Part shown: positions 1-10,049 of the stretch, one piece after another
Layout of the letters: the number at the start of each line of letters is the position of its first letter
How positions within the stretch are numbered: position 1 is the first letter of the stretch
Assembly (NCBI GenBank): GCA_963681505.1
Contig: OY811975.1
Location: 6,873,490-6,937,489, forward strand
Reading direction: 5' to 3'
Length of the DNA stretch: 64,000 bases
DNA from: Eunapius fragilis
Taxonomy: Eukaryota > Porifera > Demospongiae > Spongillida > Spongillidae
The notes under the pieces: model-generated
Databases searched by the model: none
What the model was told of the DNA's origin: nothing
Seen by the model: the letters and a program-made list of their open reading frames with translations, nothing else
Made by a program: the position numbers and the translations under genes

Positions 1-140
1 CATATAAGCTAGTATGTAGTACAAATTGCGTAGTTTCGAATTTGTCAATACTGTGGTTGGTTATATTTCAGGAGCGAGGGGTGCAATATCACCACAAAAT
101 TAATTGGAATAATCTCTTATCTCATGAAATAATGAAATAA

Positions 141-330
141 CAGATTAAAAACATTCTCTTTAAGAACGTTGTTGGCATATAGGATTGAAAGGCAATAGTA
201 GTGTAAAATGGAAGAATCTGAAATCTAATAGTAAATGGGCGAAAAGTATCTTATTAGACCCTTTTTTACAGCACTATTGCCTTCCAATCCTATATGCCAC
301 CAACGTTCTCATAGAGAATGGTTTTATTAC
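141..330. repeat. Hairpin MITE-like inverted repeat
   Basis: The two halves are inverted copies: 141-205 (with ATTAAAAACATTCTC near its edge) pairs with 267-330, leaving a loop of about 60 bp. The arm edge resembles the ~285-bp palindromes that end the three X repeats (28739, 51665, 54005), which share AATAAAAACATTCTCT. It is therefore a related but shorter family member standing alone. No coding potential. Confidence 0.7.
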
Positions 331-345
331 ATGCTGCATCCTGGC

Positions 346-886
346 TACTGGTCACACCTTCTCCTGGTCTAAATCTGCACCTTGACCCTAATGAGCTGCA
401 ATGACACGGCTAGAGGCTCTTTGTGCTCTCTGTGCTCTTGAGCGCCTTGGAGCAAACGACCCCAAGTGTTTCCAGGCGGCCACCCTCGAACTAACAACGA
501 TAAAGTATGCTACCGCCCGATCCAGCTGAGTAACGTGCATGACCGGATAAATAATACAGCTCATTTTCCGCTGTAAATTGCTTGTCATGGAATTGGGAAT
601 TTTTTTATGTGCTACGTTCCTATTCGCTAAATGCATGACATATCCAAATCTCGTTTGAACCAACAGAAGTGAGTGAAATTTACCATTCTGCATCAACTTC
701 TGATTCACGAAGGTTTCCGCTTATCTTTGTACAGATGCCATGTTATTTTAATGTCCTGCATGCAGATTTATATTCTTTTTTGCTGAGGTCAGATGCATCT
801 GCCATACTACGCAGTTTAATGCGACTGGTGATATTAAGGTCTGTGTATATAGCATGCATGTACATGCACTCAGCTGTAGTTATTAC
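346..886. other. No gene recognised
   Basis: Open frames on both strands here are short and show no family features. The stretch directly follows the splice donor of the NIDO exon on the minus strand, so it is probably the next intron of that gene. I did not find the expected following NIDO exon (usually starting around an NTFQ motif) down to base 1. Confidence 0.4.
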
Positions 887-1165
887 CTTGTCCGTGTTGT
901 AATTGTAGTAGCCAACGTGATCCCATGTTGCAATGAATAACCATGTCAGGTTAAAATTTGGTCCTGACAGCACTAACGGAATGTCGATTTTTGCTTTTGC
1001 TAACAGTAGTGGGTCGAATGTAGATCTGTACCAAATATTGCCTGTGCCTCTAGTGTCAACGTCACTGAAATACGGTGCTATCATAGGATTGCTCGGGATA
1101 GGAAACGCCCTTGGTGTATACTCACGATATGGATGATTAAATGTCAAGTCTCCATTGGTGTTCAC
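887..1165 (-). CDS. NIDO-domain protein, internal exon (exon 2)
   Basis: The 279-bp exon encodes 93 residues starting VNTNGDLTF and continuing through YFSDVDTRGTGNIWYRS, TWLFIATWDHVGYYN and NTDK. These are hallmark stretches of the NIDO domain found in nidogen, alpha-tectorin, mucin-4 and SNED-type extracellular proteins. Both splice sites are visible on the minus strand: an acceptor TCCAG just before GTG (1165) and a donor AAG/GTAATA after base 887. The exon is in phase 0 at its start. The first exon at 11606-11803 ends in phase 0 with AYDVVF, so the joined product reads ...YDVVF-VNTNGDLTF, the expected NIDO order. The next exon would lie beyond the left edge. The product is probably secreted or membrane-anchored and involved in matrix or adhesion. 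Family assignment is confident; the link to the distant first exon is inference. Confidence 0.82.
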
Positions 1166-1762
1166 CTGGATTTAAAAAAAAAAAAATTGTAATTATATAT
1201 ATGGCGTGCACTATTATGAATGGCATAATTTTCAAAGACATAAATCTAGCGTGATTGGATGGAAAAAAAAATGAACTGCCAACATTAAAGAAAGAATAAT
1301 TGGGTTTAACATCCACGTGTAAAAACAAATCACCCATTTGGCTAGGTATGGGATCCCGGCCCCGTGACCTACTTTAACCATGATAAAATTTGTGTTTTTG
1401 GGCAAATATGCATTAAGGGCCTGCGCATGGAGTAGGGCTCCATGCTAGGAGCTTTGTAATTAGAGATGGATTATAAGTATTCACAAAAATTTGATGCTTC
1501 TTTAAGTATACCATTGAAAAGTGGTGACTAAGAATCCACATGTTGTAAGAAAAGGTTACCCATGCAAGGAACTTGTGACTTGTAAAAAAAGAAAACTGCC
1601 GCATGCATGCACATCTTGTACGTGTGGTTGACGTATACGCACGCGCATTATTTATTTAAAGCAGTCTAGTGTGCCACATCTGCCAAACTCTTGAGCCCAA
1701 ATCTTAGCACGCTATAGCGTCCAGGACCAAGTGTTGTATAGGGGAATTTGGTGAATAGGAAT

Positions 1763-1901
<139 letters not shown>

Positions 1902-3159
1902 GCATTTTATGTGCGTAGCGTTACGTAACGTTAACCTTTGCAAAATGGTGAGGTCGATTTAGGCCATTCAAGATGTGATTACCTATAATAGTTTCCCTTA
2001 GTCGCACGCCGCCGTTATATAATGTCACCATTATGTCCATTTTACATGCATAACCTTGCTGTGTACAAATTACATTGGAGACATTACTCAGGCTGAAGAT
2101 GTACATAATATACTCAAGTGAGGTGGTAGGCGGCGGGCTGATGACGCGGTACGAGGCATATGTGATCCCAGCTGCCCGCGTGAGAAATAAAATAAATATT
2201 CGGACGGGAAACATTTGGAATGTATTTATATATCAACCGTGCGACTATGTATGTGGCTATCTATTTACAAACAGGTTCAGAATCGTACAGTTTTATGCGT
2301 ACTATTTGTCATTGTAACGTGGGTACAGTGCCAACTTGCACATTAAGCTAGAAATTTAACACCTCACACATCAAGAAAATATGCCCTATTCATTGAGATC
2401 TACACATATTGTTAGTGTCCTTATAGTGTTACACAATTTACATTATCGATAATTGTCCTATTAGAGGTTGGTTTGAAATTATTAGGGGTAGGAGGCAATT
2501 ATCGATTAGGATTCACTCCGGAAGCGTCGCCCTATTCAGATTTTCATTAAAATGCTGTTTTTTGTAAACTTACATAGCAAGCTAGGGGATTCTTCCAGCA
2601 GTTTATAAATCGAACATTGGCGCCTTGCCAACTTACTAAAACACAACTAACCTCTTCAACACCAAACATAGCTCAGCAGTAGGCAGCAAGTGTGACATTA
2701 TTATGCATGATGAATGCAACAGCCACAGCAATTCGACCGTCCGCATATATGCGGGTGATTGCAAAATCCGCATTCAGTCACGCAGCCGTGTGTATCACAA
2801 AGCGCGCACTCAAGGTTATCGTAGTCACGTACTTCACCGCCCAATCTTGTGAATATAATTCAACTGTCTTTTTTTTAACCATCTCCTCACGTTGATTGAA
2901 TTTGAATTCGAATACCTCTCTACACACGCCGAGGCTACAGTTGCAGTACCGCAGTGTGATTGTTGAGCGCCCGGGGACATAATGCACTAATGGTGCATGT
3001 AAGGTCAAATTAGCTAGTTTTCTTATGCTTGAAACTGAAAACAATGTGCCCGTAAACACATCGTTTGTTCCTTGCACAGAGAGACACCAAGCTTGTCGAC
3101 AATGGTTCACATTGGTTTGTCAAAAAAAAAAAACATGTTGAGTCCTTTTTATTCATTGC

Positions 3160-3335
3160 TTCAACACTGTTTTGTTCGACAAACCCAGGATGGCTTTTAG
3201 GCTATTCCCACCCTGGATCGCAAATCCCAGGATGGTTTTTACGATATTCTCATGCTAGACGCTCAATTCCAGGATGGCTTTTATTTAAAAACTACTCTAA
3301 AAATCCAAGGCTGGGATTTTATCCTGTACATGAAC
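3160..3335. repeat. Solitary end of the 16294-17876 inverted-repeat element family
   Basis: Contains the same unit (CCCACCCTGGAT... AATCCCAGGATGG..TTTTTA) three times in diverged form, followed by a variant of the CCAAGGCTGGGAT end motif. It matches the right end of the 1.6-kb element at 16294-17876. Only one end is present, so it is a truncated or solo copy. Confidence 0.65.
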
Positions 3336-3584
3336 GTGTGCATTGCATTATTACGGGCATACCACTCACAGGAAATAGCCACTACACCATTCAGAGTCAC
3401 CAGTGGCGGTGATTCTTCCAATACCATTTGAGTGAGACCTCAGACCAATATGTAGTAAATACGACAAGCCTTGTGTCAAGACACATAACATGCTTATATA
3501 AGCGTGAATTGCCATTATTAGAATTAAGTAAACACCCGAGTAAAATGACCATGTTACCATCAGGGTGGGCTTACGATTAAAGCA

Positions 3585-3770
3585 ATGTGCTGGACAGAAT
3601 AGTCAATTCACATCTATACGTAGATTTTATTTTGCAAGTGCTAGGATTGAAATATATAAATCTTAAGTGAGAAGACCACTCAGAAGTTTATGGCTAAAGA
3701 CCTAAGGAAACAATTGTAGTGTGGTGTGGTTTTTGTATAGTGTATTGGAGTATGTGAAAGTAATAACAAC
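3585..3770. repeat. Dispersed repeat Y, copy 1
   Basis: Similar over about 160 bp to 52748-52901 (shared TGCAAGTGCTAGGATTGAAA, CCACTCAGAAG, GTGTGGTGTGG). In the second copy, repeat X copy 3 starts right after the homologous stretch, at the point matching about 3765 here. Confidence 0.65.
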
Positions 3771-4056
3771 GCTATCGATTGCCCGAGACTTTGGATAAAA
3801 AGGCGCAGGAATTAATGTGCTGTAGGATGGTACCAGAGAGAGTTACCTCTGATGTTATAATGTGTGGGCAGAGATTATATATTATCTCTGGTGTGGACAG
3901 CATGGAATTATAAGAATTCTGGTGTGGACGGTAGCTGTTACTTTGTGTTAATTGGCCCCGTTTCCAATCCCTCGTATATTATCTCTGCTTGTATCCTGCT
4001 TAAGTTTATTCTATAACCGATGTGTTAGTGTTTTCAGATCGAAATCATTCTGCGTA
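3771..4056. other. No gene recognised
   Basis: Intronic DNA of the NIDO gene model between repeat Y and the foldback element. Nothing more could be identified. Confidence 0.4.
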
Positions 4057-4400
4057 CAGTAGCGGCTCGCACATAGCGAAAAGTAACAGCTCGCACATTG
4101 CGAAAATAAGCCCTATTCATTGTGGTGTTAGGCCAGGATTAGTGTTCTTTGCGTGACCCAATCGATCGCTGCAAACTACCGCTAATGAGTTCACACGGCC
4201 CTGGAATCTCATTAGACGGTAGTTTATGTAAACCACCGACCTGTTGATCATCCCAGAAAATATTATTTTATAATATGTACATTAACCCTTTAGCTGAGAA
4301 GAAAACACCTGAACGGAATGGCTTTACCGTTTTTCTTCTTGTATTTTCTATGTCCGCGATGATTAAGGCAGCTTGCGTATTTCTCCAGCAGCTATGCATG

Positions 4401-4503
4401 TGTAGCGCATGCGCTATGACCTTTGTACTTGTATCTGTATTATATAAGCACGTATGTGATTGCATTGATGATCCTTTTTGCCACACCTGTATCCGACGCT
4501 ACA
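4401..4503 (+). repeat. Gypsy-1 5' LTR
   Basis: TG...CA ends, with a TATA-like TATTATATAAGC near 4437-4448. At 103 bp it is very short for a Ty3/gypsy LTR. Its partner at 9304-9406 differs at three bases by eye. Confidence 0.93.
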
Positions 4504-4504
4504 T

Positions 4505-4522
4505 TGGTGTCAGGAGTGGGAT
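4505..4522 (+). promoter_or_regulatory. Gypsy-1 primer-binding site (tRNA-Leu)
   Basis: TGGTGTCAGGAGTGGGAT starts two bases after the LTR and is complementary to the 3' end of animal tRNA-Leu(CAG), as I recall it, including the CCA tail. It would prime minus-strand synthesis. It ends over the gag ATG at 4521. Confidence 0.85.
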
Positions 4523-6163
4523 GACGGAACCCGAACGCGAGGGAGGCCTACTCGGTTTTCAGCGCGTCCGCCTCCTCGCTTCGCAACTGGGACCGACTTC
4601 AGTCTATGGATAAAGCGAGTGGAACTATATATCCAAGAAGCAGGTTTACCTGAAGAGAAGAAAGGAGCAGAGTTGGTTTCGCTGCTTGAAGACGAGCTCT
4701 TCAGGATTGTAAGTCAGCTGGGATTGGTGAGCGAAACGGTTGAGTATGATATGGTGAAAGCGTGCCTTGCGAGTCACTTTTCTCCTGACGGGGTGGAATT
4801 AGAGTGGCAGGCGAAGATGCACGTGGCGAGACAGAAAGCAGGTGAGTCTGTCCTCGAATTCGCCGGCAGGTTGCGTGTTCTGGCGGACAAAGGATATTCT
4901 TCATGGCCACCAGAGAGGCACTTGGAGATTGCTCGTAACCAATTTATTCAGGGTATTCTTTCCTCTACCATCCAGCTCAAACTTCTCATAGATTCACCAG
5001 AGACGCTGGACGACGCGGTGAAACTGGCTTACAGGCTGCAGACAGCGGAGTTAGCCCAAGCGCATCTAAAAGCGGAAGCTACAATTGACGATACCCGAGG
5101 AGGCGGAAGTAGCTGTGCTATTGGAAGGAGTGATGGTCAGGTACACAAGCTTTCTCAACAGGTTGAGCGGTTGACTGAGCAATTGACCAAACTGAGGGCG
5201 GAACGTGAACCAGGAAAAAGAAATTGGCCTAAAAGGAAGCTGACTTGCTGGCATTGTGGTGAGACAGGGCATTTAAGACGGGATTGTCCAAGCAGAAGAG
5301 AAGGTGTACAGAGGAAGCCATCAAACAATAAGTCCGTGGAACATACATCAGCTGTTACATGTACATTAACCATACAAGGGCATATAGAGGGATTCGGCGT
5401 CAGCATGTTAGTAGACACTGGTTCTTCAGTAACACCTATACATGAAGCAGTGTGGAATAAGGTGAAAATTAAGGTCAAAAGTTCACTCTCCCCATGCACT
5501 GTTCCAGTGATGGCTGTAAATGGTGAAGAGCTTAAGGTGGCTGGGGAGATTGATCTTCACTTGCAGATTGGCACACATCAAGGGAAGCACAAGGTTCTGG
5601 TAGTTGAGCAAATGTTGCAGCAGTGCCTTCTGGGAACGGATTATTTGGAGAAGCAGAAATGCTTGATTGATCTAGGAAAAAGGACTTTGACGGTAGGCAA
5701 ACCTGGTAATTGTGTTCCATTGTCTTTTGGTGCCCAGTCATCCACATGTCATGTTGTTATGGGTGAGAAGGTGGTGATTCCAGGTTATCATCAAGTCAGG
5801 CTGCCTGTTAAGGTAACTCCAACTGATGGTAGTGCTACAATCGGAATTTTTGAACCACATTCAGAGATGGCTGAAACACATGGTGTGTTGATTGCCCGAT
5901 CAGTTTCACCTATTCAATCAGGTCAGATAGTTGTTCACATACTTAACCCACTACCATTCCCAGCGACACTTCAAGCAGATGAAGCCATAGGCTGTTTTTG
6001 TTGTGGGGCACAGGTGGATGTTGTTAGCCTGGAACCAGTAGACACTGACACTGGTGTCACATGTTCAGCTCTCAAAACTCATTCGTCTGAGGAGGTTGCT
6101 AGGGCAATTGAATCCATGGTAACCCGGATAGATGAGCTTTCATGTGCGATCGAGGGAAATTGA
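4521..6163 (+). CDS. gag-pro: Gypsy-1 Gag and aspartic protease
   Basis: The likely start is the ATG at 4521 directly behind the primer site, encoding MTEPEREGGLLGF. The main frame (open from 4478) takes over near 4550 with RPPPRFATGTDFSLW, so a one-base indel lies between them. The Gag capsid-like region is followed by a CCHC zinc knuckle, CWHCGETGHLRRDC (about residues 257-270 counted from 4478), which binds RNA. A retropepsin motif VDTGSS follows (catalytic Asp about 313), with a downstream LLGTDYL flap-side motif. It ends at a stop at 6163, 22 bases into the next frame. Gag packages element RNA; the protease would process Gag and Pol. Homologous regions in Gypsy-3 and Gypsy-4 are more decayed. 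Confidence 0.9.
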
Positions 6164-7188
6164 AAAGGTTGTTGTATGAGTTTTCTGATGTCATCTCTGT
6201 AGGCGAGAAGGGCCTGGGACGAACGAATGTGCTGAAGCATAAAGTCAACACAGGAGAGGCCCCTCCCATCCATCAACAGGCTAGACGGATGCCCTACCAT
6301 CAAAGAGAGACAGTAAAGAAAATGCTAGATGACATGCTGCAACAAGACGTGATTGAGGCAAGCAGTGGCCCATGGTCATCTCCCATTGTCCTAGCTAGGA
6401 AGAAGGATGGTACATTAAGGTTTTATGTAGAATTTCGCCGTATTAATGATGTGACCAAGAAAGAGGTCCACCCCTTACCTAGAATAGATGAGACTCTTGA
6501 CATGCTGGGTGGAGCCAAATGGTTTTCTACCTTAGACCTGGCAAGTGGCTACTGGCAAGTGGAAATGGAGCCAGAACATAAGGAGAAGACAGCTTTCAGT
6601 ACACCTTTTGGGACTTACCAGTTCAAGGTTATGCCATTCGGGCTTTCTAATGCACCCAGTACCTTTCAAAAGCTTATGGAAATGGTTCTAGCTGGACTCC
6701 ATTGGACGACGTGTTTAGTTTACCTTGATGATATTGTCATTTTTAGCACAACAGTTGAACAGCATCTGAGCAGACTTAGAGATGTTCTGGCAAGGCTCAA
6801 GAAGGCATGGTTGAAACTAAAACCAAGCAAGTGCTATATTTTGAAGAAATGTGTGCATTACCTGGGTTACATAGTGTCAACAGATGGTGTGAAAGTGGAT
6901 GATGATAAAATTAAGTGTATTGTGGAATGGCCTACCCCAGTGAACCTTGAGGAACTGAGACGTTTTTTGGGAATTGCCTCGTACTACCGCAAGTTTATAA
7001 AAGGGTTTGCACACATTGCTGTTCCTCTGCATGCATTGACTGAGAAGTTGAAACCATGGGAGTGGACTGGGTTGTGCGATGAGGCATTTGTGCAGCTAAA
7101 GACAAAACTTAGTTCTCCTCCTATTCTCTCTTTTCACAGTTCAATATGCCGTTTACAGTTGATTGTGATGCAAGCTTGGAGGGTTTAG
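6142..7188 (+). CDS. pol (RT): Gypsy-1 reverse transcriptase
   Basis: RT fingers and palm are clear: SSPIVLARKKDGTLRF, TLDLASGYWQVEME (catalytic Asp132), FKVMPFGLSNAPSTFQ, and the active-site box YLDD (residues 194-197), followed by the thumb/connection motifs SKC..YLGYIVS and LRRFLGIASYYRKFI. The frame overlaps the protease frame by 22 bases and lies in a different phase. It breaks again near 7135, where the RNase H sequence passes into the next frame. One odd residue: FYVEFRRIND has Val-Glu where CIDFR/CVDYR is usual. The ATG at 6142 is only the first in frame; the true product is a Pol polyprotein. Confidence 0.93.
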   Translation: MCDRGKLKRLLYEFSDVISVGEKGLGRTNVLKHKVNTGEAPPIHQQARRMPYHQRETVKKMLDDMLQQDVIEASSGPWSSPIVLARKKDGTLRFYVEFRRINDVTKKEVHPLPRIDETLDMLGGAKWFSTLDLASGYWQVEMEPEHKEKTAFSTPFGTYQFKVMPFGLSNAPSTFQKLMEMVLAGLHWTTCLVYLDDIVIFSTTVEQHLSRLRDVLARLKKAWLKLKPSKCYILKKCVHYLGYIVSTDGVKVDDDKIKCIVEWPTPVNLEELRRFLGIASYYRKFIKGFAHIAVPLHALTEKLKPWEWTGLCDEAFVQLKTKLSSPPILSFHSSICRLQLIVMQAWRV

Positions 7189-9275
7189 GAGCAGTTCTCT
7201 CTCAAGAGAATGACAGGTGTGTAGTCGCATATGCTAGTCGTGTACTTACTAAACAGGAACGGCAGTACTGTGCTACTCGGCGGGAAATGCTAGCCTTGAT
7301 TTGGGCTATCCAATATTTCAAGCCCTACCTTTGGGGACGCCCTTTCAAAGTCCGCACAGACCACAGTGCACTCAAATGGCTGAAAAATTTCAAAGATCCA
7401 CATGGGCAGGTGGCAAGATGGCTTGAAATTTTGTCAGAATACGACTTTGCAGTGGAACATCGCCCAGGCCTAAAGCATGGAAATGCTGACTCCTTATCAA
7501 GGCTGCCTTGTAAGCAGTGTGGTGCAAGTCAAGACCAGGTGGAAAATCAATGCAGTCTTGAGGCAGCACTTGCACAAGCTACTGAATCAGACCTGGCACT
7601 GTGGCTTCCAATTCTGACACCAACAGATCAAGAAACTCTTCAGAACAACGATCCAGCTCTTTCCAAGGTCATGGTCTGGGTTGAGAGTAATTCTTTTCCA
7701 AAGTCATTTACAAATGATGGGGGGTATTGGTTGCAGACCCTTTGGGCTCAACAGAAGTATCTAGTACTGCAAAATGGGATTTTGTATAGGAGATGGGAGG
7801 ATATCCCTGGTAAGGGGCTTAACAAATGTCTTCAGTTTGTCTTACCACAGGATCTGGTCCCTACTGTACTTGAACAGCTGCACAATGCACCATCTGGTAG
7901 TCACTTGGGTGTCTCAAAGACTGTAGAGAAAGTATGTCATCGCTTCTACTGGCCAGGGCAACGACGAGACATAGAGAGATGGTGTGCTGCATGTGAAAGC
8001 TGTGCAACTCGTAAAGCACCGCCTACAAAACCAAGAGCGGCAATGCAAGCAGATCTTCCTTCGGGTCCATTTGAGCGTGTAGCAATGGATATCCTGGGCC
8101 CTCTACCAATCACCACCAGAGGTAATAAAATTATCTTGGTAATTGGGGATTATTTTACAAAATGGGTGGAATCATTTCCCTTGGCCAGCATTGAAGCTGA
8201 AAAAGTAGCAGAAGTTTTTGTGCATCAATTTGTCTGTCGTTTTGGTACCCCAAATATCCTTCATACAGATCAAGGCCGAAATTTTGATTCTGCTCTTGTT
8301 AAAGCCATGTGCAAATTATTGGGCATTAAGAAAACTAGAACTACAGCTTACCATCCACAGTCTGATGGTTTAATAGAACGGTTTAACCGTACCTTGTTAA
8401 ACCTTCTACGTATAGCAGCTAGAGAGGATACATGTAATTGGGATTCATACATACCCTTGATGATGTTTGCCTACCGTACAAGTGTGCAGGAATCTACAGG
8501 GTGCACACCATACCAGCTTGTTTTTGGGAGAGAAGTGAGGTTACCCATTGATGTCATGTTTGGCTTGCCCCCACATTATCCTCCTACAGAGATTAACAAG
8601 TATGCCATGGGTCTCAGGATGCGCTTAGACAAGGCATATCGGCAGGTTAGAGAGTACATGGGGTTACAACAAAGAAGGCAAAAAGTGCATTATGACAAAT
8701 TGTGCAATGGGAAGCCTTTCAAGATAGGTGACATGGTTTGGCTTCATTGTCCAGCAGTACCCAGAGGTAAATCCCCTAAGCTCCATTGTTATTGGCAAGG
8801 GCCTTACATCATACATAAGTTGCTCAGCGATATTCTTTATCAAATTCAACACAGGAACAATAAACGCAAGAGTATGGTGGTGCACTTTAATAGACTTAAA
8901 CCCTGTGTACAGTTGCCTCCTAATTTGTTATTGAATCAGACAGATGACCTACATGTAGCTGGACCTGGTGAAGAGCTACCGGTGGGGGAGGAGAATGGCG
9001 ATATTGACGGGGACATTCCAGCAGAGGCCTCGGAAACTGATGATGAGATAAACAGCAACATCGACAGAGAGATTCCAGCCGAGACCTCAGAAAGTGATGA
9101 TGATATTGAGACTGAGGAGCTGCCAGTGGATCAGGGTGATCACTTGCAAGGTGCCGAAGATGTGACACATGATGAAGATGTAAAATTGCCAGAAGATGTT
9201 CCACCCAACCTCAGACGTTTGACAAGACACAGCCAGAGACCTGACAGATGGGGACAAAATATTTATGATCTATAG
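7146..9275 (+). CDS. pol (RH-IN): Gypsy-1 RNase H and integrase
   Basis: It begins inside RNase H (TVDCDASLEGLGAVLSQ; then the RTDHSALKWL and NADSLSRL motifs). The integrase follows: an HHCC zinc finger (H..H...C-AACESC region, about 7880-8015), then catalytic Asp315 (MDILGP), Asp375 (HTDQGRNF) and Glu411 (GLIERFNRTL), giving exact D,D-35-E spacing between the last two. A GPY/F module (YWQGPYIIHKL) sits near 8790. The acidic tail ends with RHSQRPDRWG shortly before the polypurine tract. All catalytic residues are present. The frame is shifted by one base relative to the RT frame near 7135, which looks like an indel because a conserved domain is cut. Confidence 0.95.
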   Translation: MPFTVDCDASLEGLGAVLSQENDRCVVAYASRVLTKQERQYCATRREMLALIWAIQYFKPYLWGRPFKVRTDHSALKWLKNFKDPHGQVARWLEILSEYDFAVEHRPGLKHGNADSLSRLPCKQCGASQDQVENQCSLEAALAQATESDLALWLPILTPTDQETLQNNDPALSKVMVWVESNSFPKSFTNDGGYWLQTLWAQQKYLVLQNGILYRRWEDIPGKGLNKCLQFVLPQDLVPTVLEQLHNAPSGSHLGVSKTVEKVCHRFYWPGQRRDIERWCAACESCATRKAPPTKPRAAMQADLPSGPFERVAMDILGPLPITTRGNKIILVIGDYFTKWVESFPLASIEAEKVAEVFVHQFVCRFGTPNILHTDQGRNFDSALVKAMCKLLGIKKTRTTAYHPQSDGLIERFNRTLLNLLRIAAREDTCNWDSYIPLMMFAYRTSVQESTGCTPYQLVFGREVRLPIDVMFGLPPHYPPTEINKYAMGLRMRLDKAYRQVREYMGLQQRRQKVHYDKLCNGKPFKIGDMVWLHCPAVPRGKSPKLHCYWQGPYIIHKLLSDILYQIQHRNNKRKSMVVHFNRLKPCVQLPPNLLLNQTDDLHVAGPGEELPVGEENGDIDGDIPAEASETDDEINSNIDREIPAETSESDDDIETEELPVDQGDHLQGAEDVTHDEDVKLPEDVPPNLRRLTRHSQRPDRWGQNIYDL

Positions 9276-9284
9276 TCCCCCACT

Positions 9285-9406
9285 TCTTATGAGGAAGGGG
9301 TTATGTAGCGCATGCGCTTTGACCTTTGTACTTGTATCTGTATTATATAAGCACGCATGTGATTGCATTGATGATCCTTTTTGCCACACCTGTATCCAAC
9401 GCTACA
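9285..9406 (+). repeat. Gypsy-1 polypurine tract and 3' LTR
   Basis: The purine-rich GAGGAAGGGG (9290-9299) lies just before the 3' LTR (9304-9406), where plus-strand priming is expected. The LTR ends at CGCTACA, followed by the CATG duplication. Confidence 0.88.
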
Positions 9407-9630
9407 CATGTAACACCCTGACAACAAACGTGGCATAAATATGCTGCAGCAACCCATACATATAAACCACCTACATATTAAAAGCATGTACGTTGAGTAG
9501 ATACACACATGTACGTATGCATGTGCATTTTGTATGCATGTGATATGGCCTGTGTGCAAAAGTGAAGGGATAACTGCTCAATATAACTATAACTGCATCT
9601 TACCATAAGATTATGTTCTACCGCATAAAG

Positions 9631-10049
9631 CACGTGCATGATGCAATTTATTATCGTGGGCATGCATCATTTAGGATGTATGTTGAAAAAGAAAGTTACT
9701 AATAGTAGGGCCTGTCTGGAGTACTACATGTAGGTAGGGTGTTTCACCCGTACAGTACATACAAAGGACACGAGTGAATGAGCGCTGATTGGTCATTGCA
9801 GCACGGGTTTACGAACGGGGATTATGTACGCACTAAACCATGCAGTAATACATTAACAAGGGTAAGTGGTCAATGAAACTTCGCCTTTTTTGTTGTTGCT
9901 TTGTCCCTTCAGGTGCATATGATATGACCATCGTAGTAAAATGATTCGTGTGGCTCGGTGGGATTGCTTCAGTTAGATAACCCAACTTATGCACTAAGTT
10001 CTCTACAGCACAATTCAGGCGCAATGTGTGTATACATTCACTCAGCGTG
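9631..10049. other. Loop of the foldback element; no gene
   Basis: Single-copy centre between the two inverted arms of the 4057-10616 element. Frames are short and no family was recognised. Confidence 0.5.

Larger units (their letters stand above)
4401..9406 (+). mobile_element. Gypsy-1: nearly complete Ty3/gypsy LTR retrotransposon
   Basis: Two 103-bp LTRs (4401-4503, 9304-9406) begin TGTAGCGC and end CGCTACA and differ at about three positions. CATG is duplicated on both sides (4397-4400, 9407-9410). The mirror arm of the host foldback repeat (around 10270) carries the site with one CATG and no insert. Between the LTRs lie a tRNA-Leu-type primer site, gag with zinc knuckle, aspartic protease, reverse transcriptase, RNase H, H2C2 zinc finger, DDE integrase with GPY/F motif, and a polypurine tract. 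No envelope gene. Frame changes near 4550, 6150 and 7135 separate the reading frames, so it is young but probably inactive unless some shifts are programmed. Confidence 0.95.

Noticed and set aside
388-708. 106-codon minus-strand frame near the left edge
   Set aside because: No motif, low-quality composition, and position in a probable intron.
1921-2214. 97-codon minus-strand frame starting with a signal-peptide-like segment (MFPVRIFILFLTRAAG)
   Set aside because: It lies in the NIDO intron on the right strand, but it lacks the YD..F ending needed to join VNTNG and matches no family. A chance hydrophobic start is as likely.
8664-9204. Minus-strand frames within Gypsy-1
   Set aside because: Antisense shadows of the integrase and its acidic tail.
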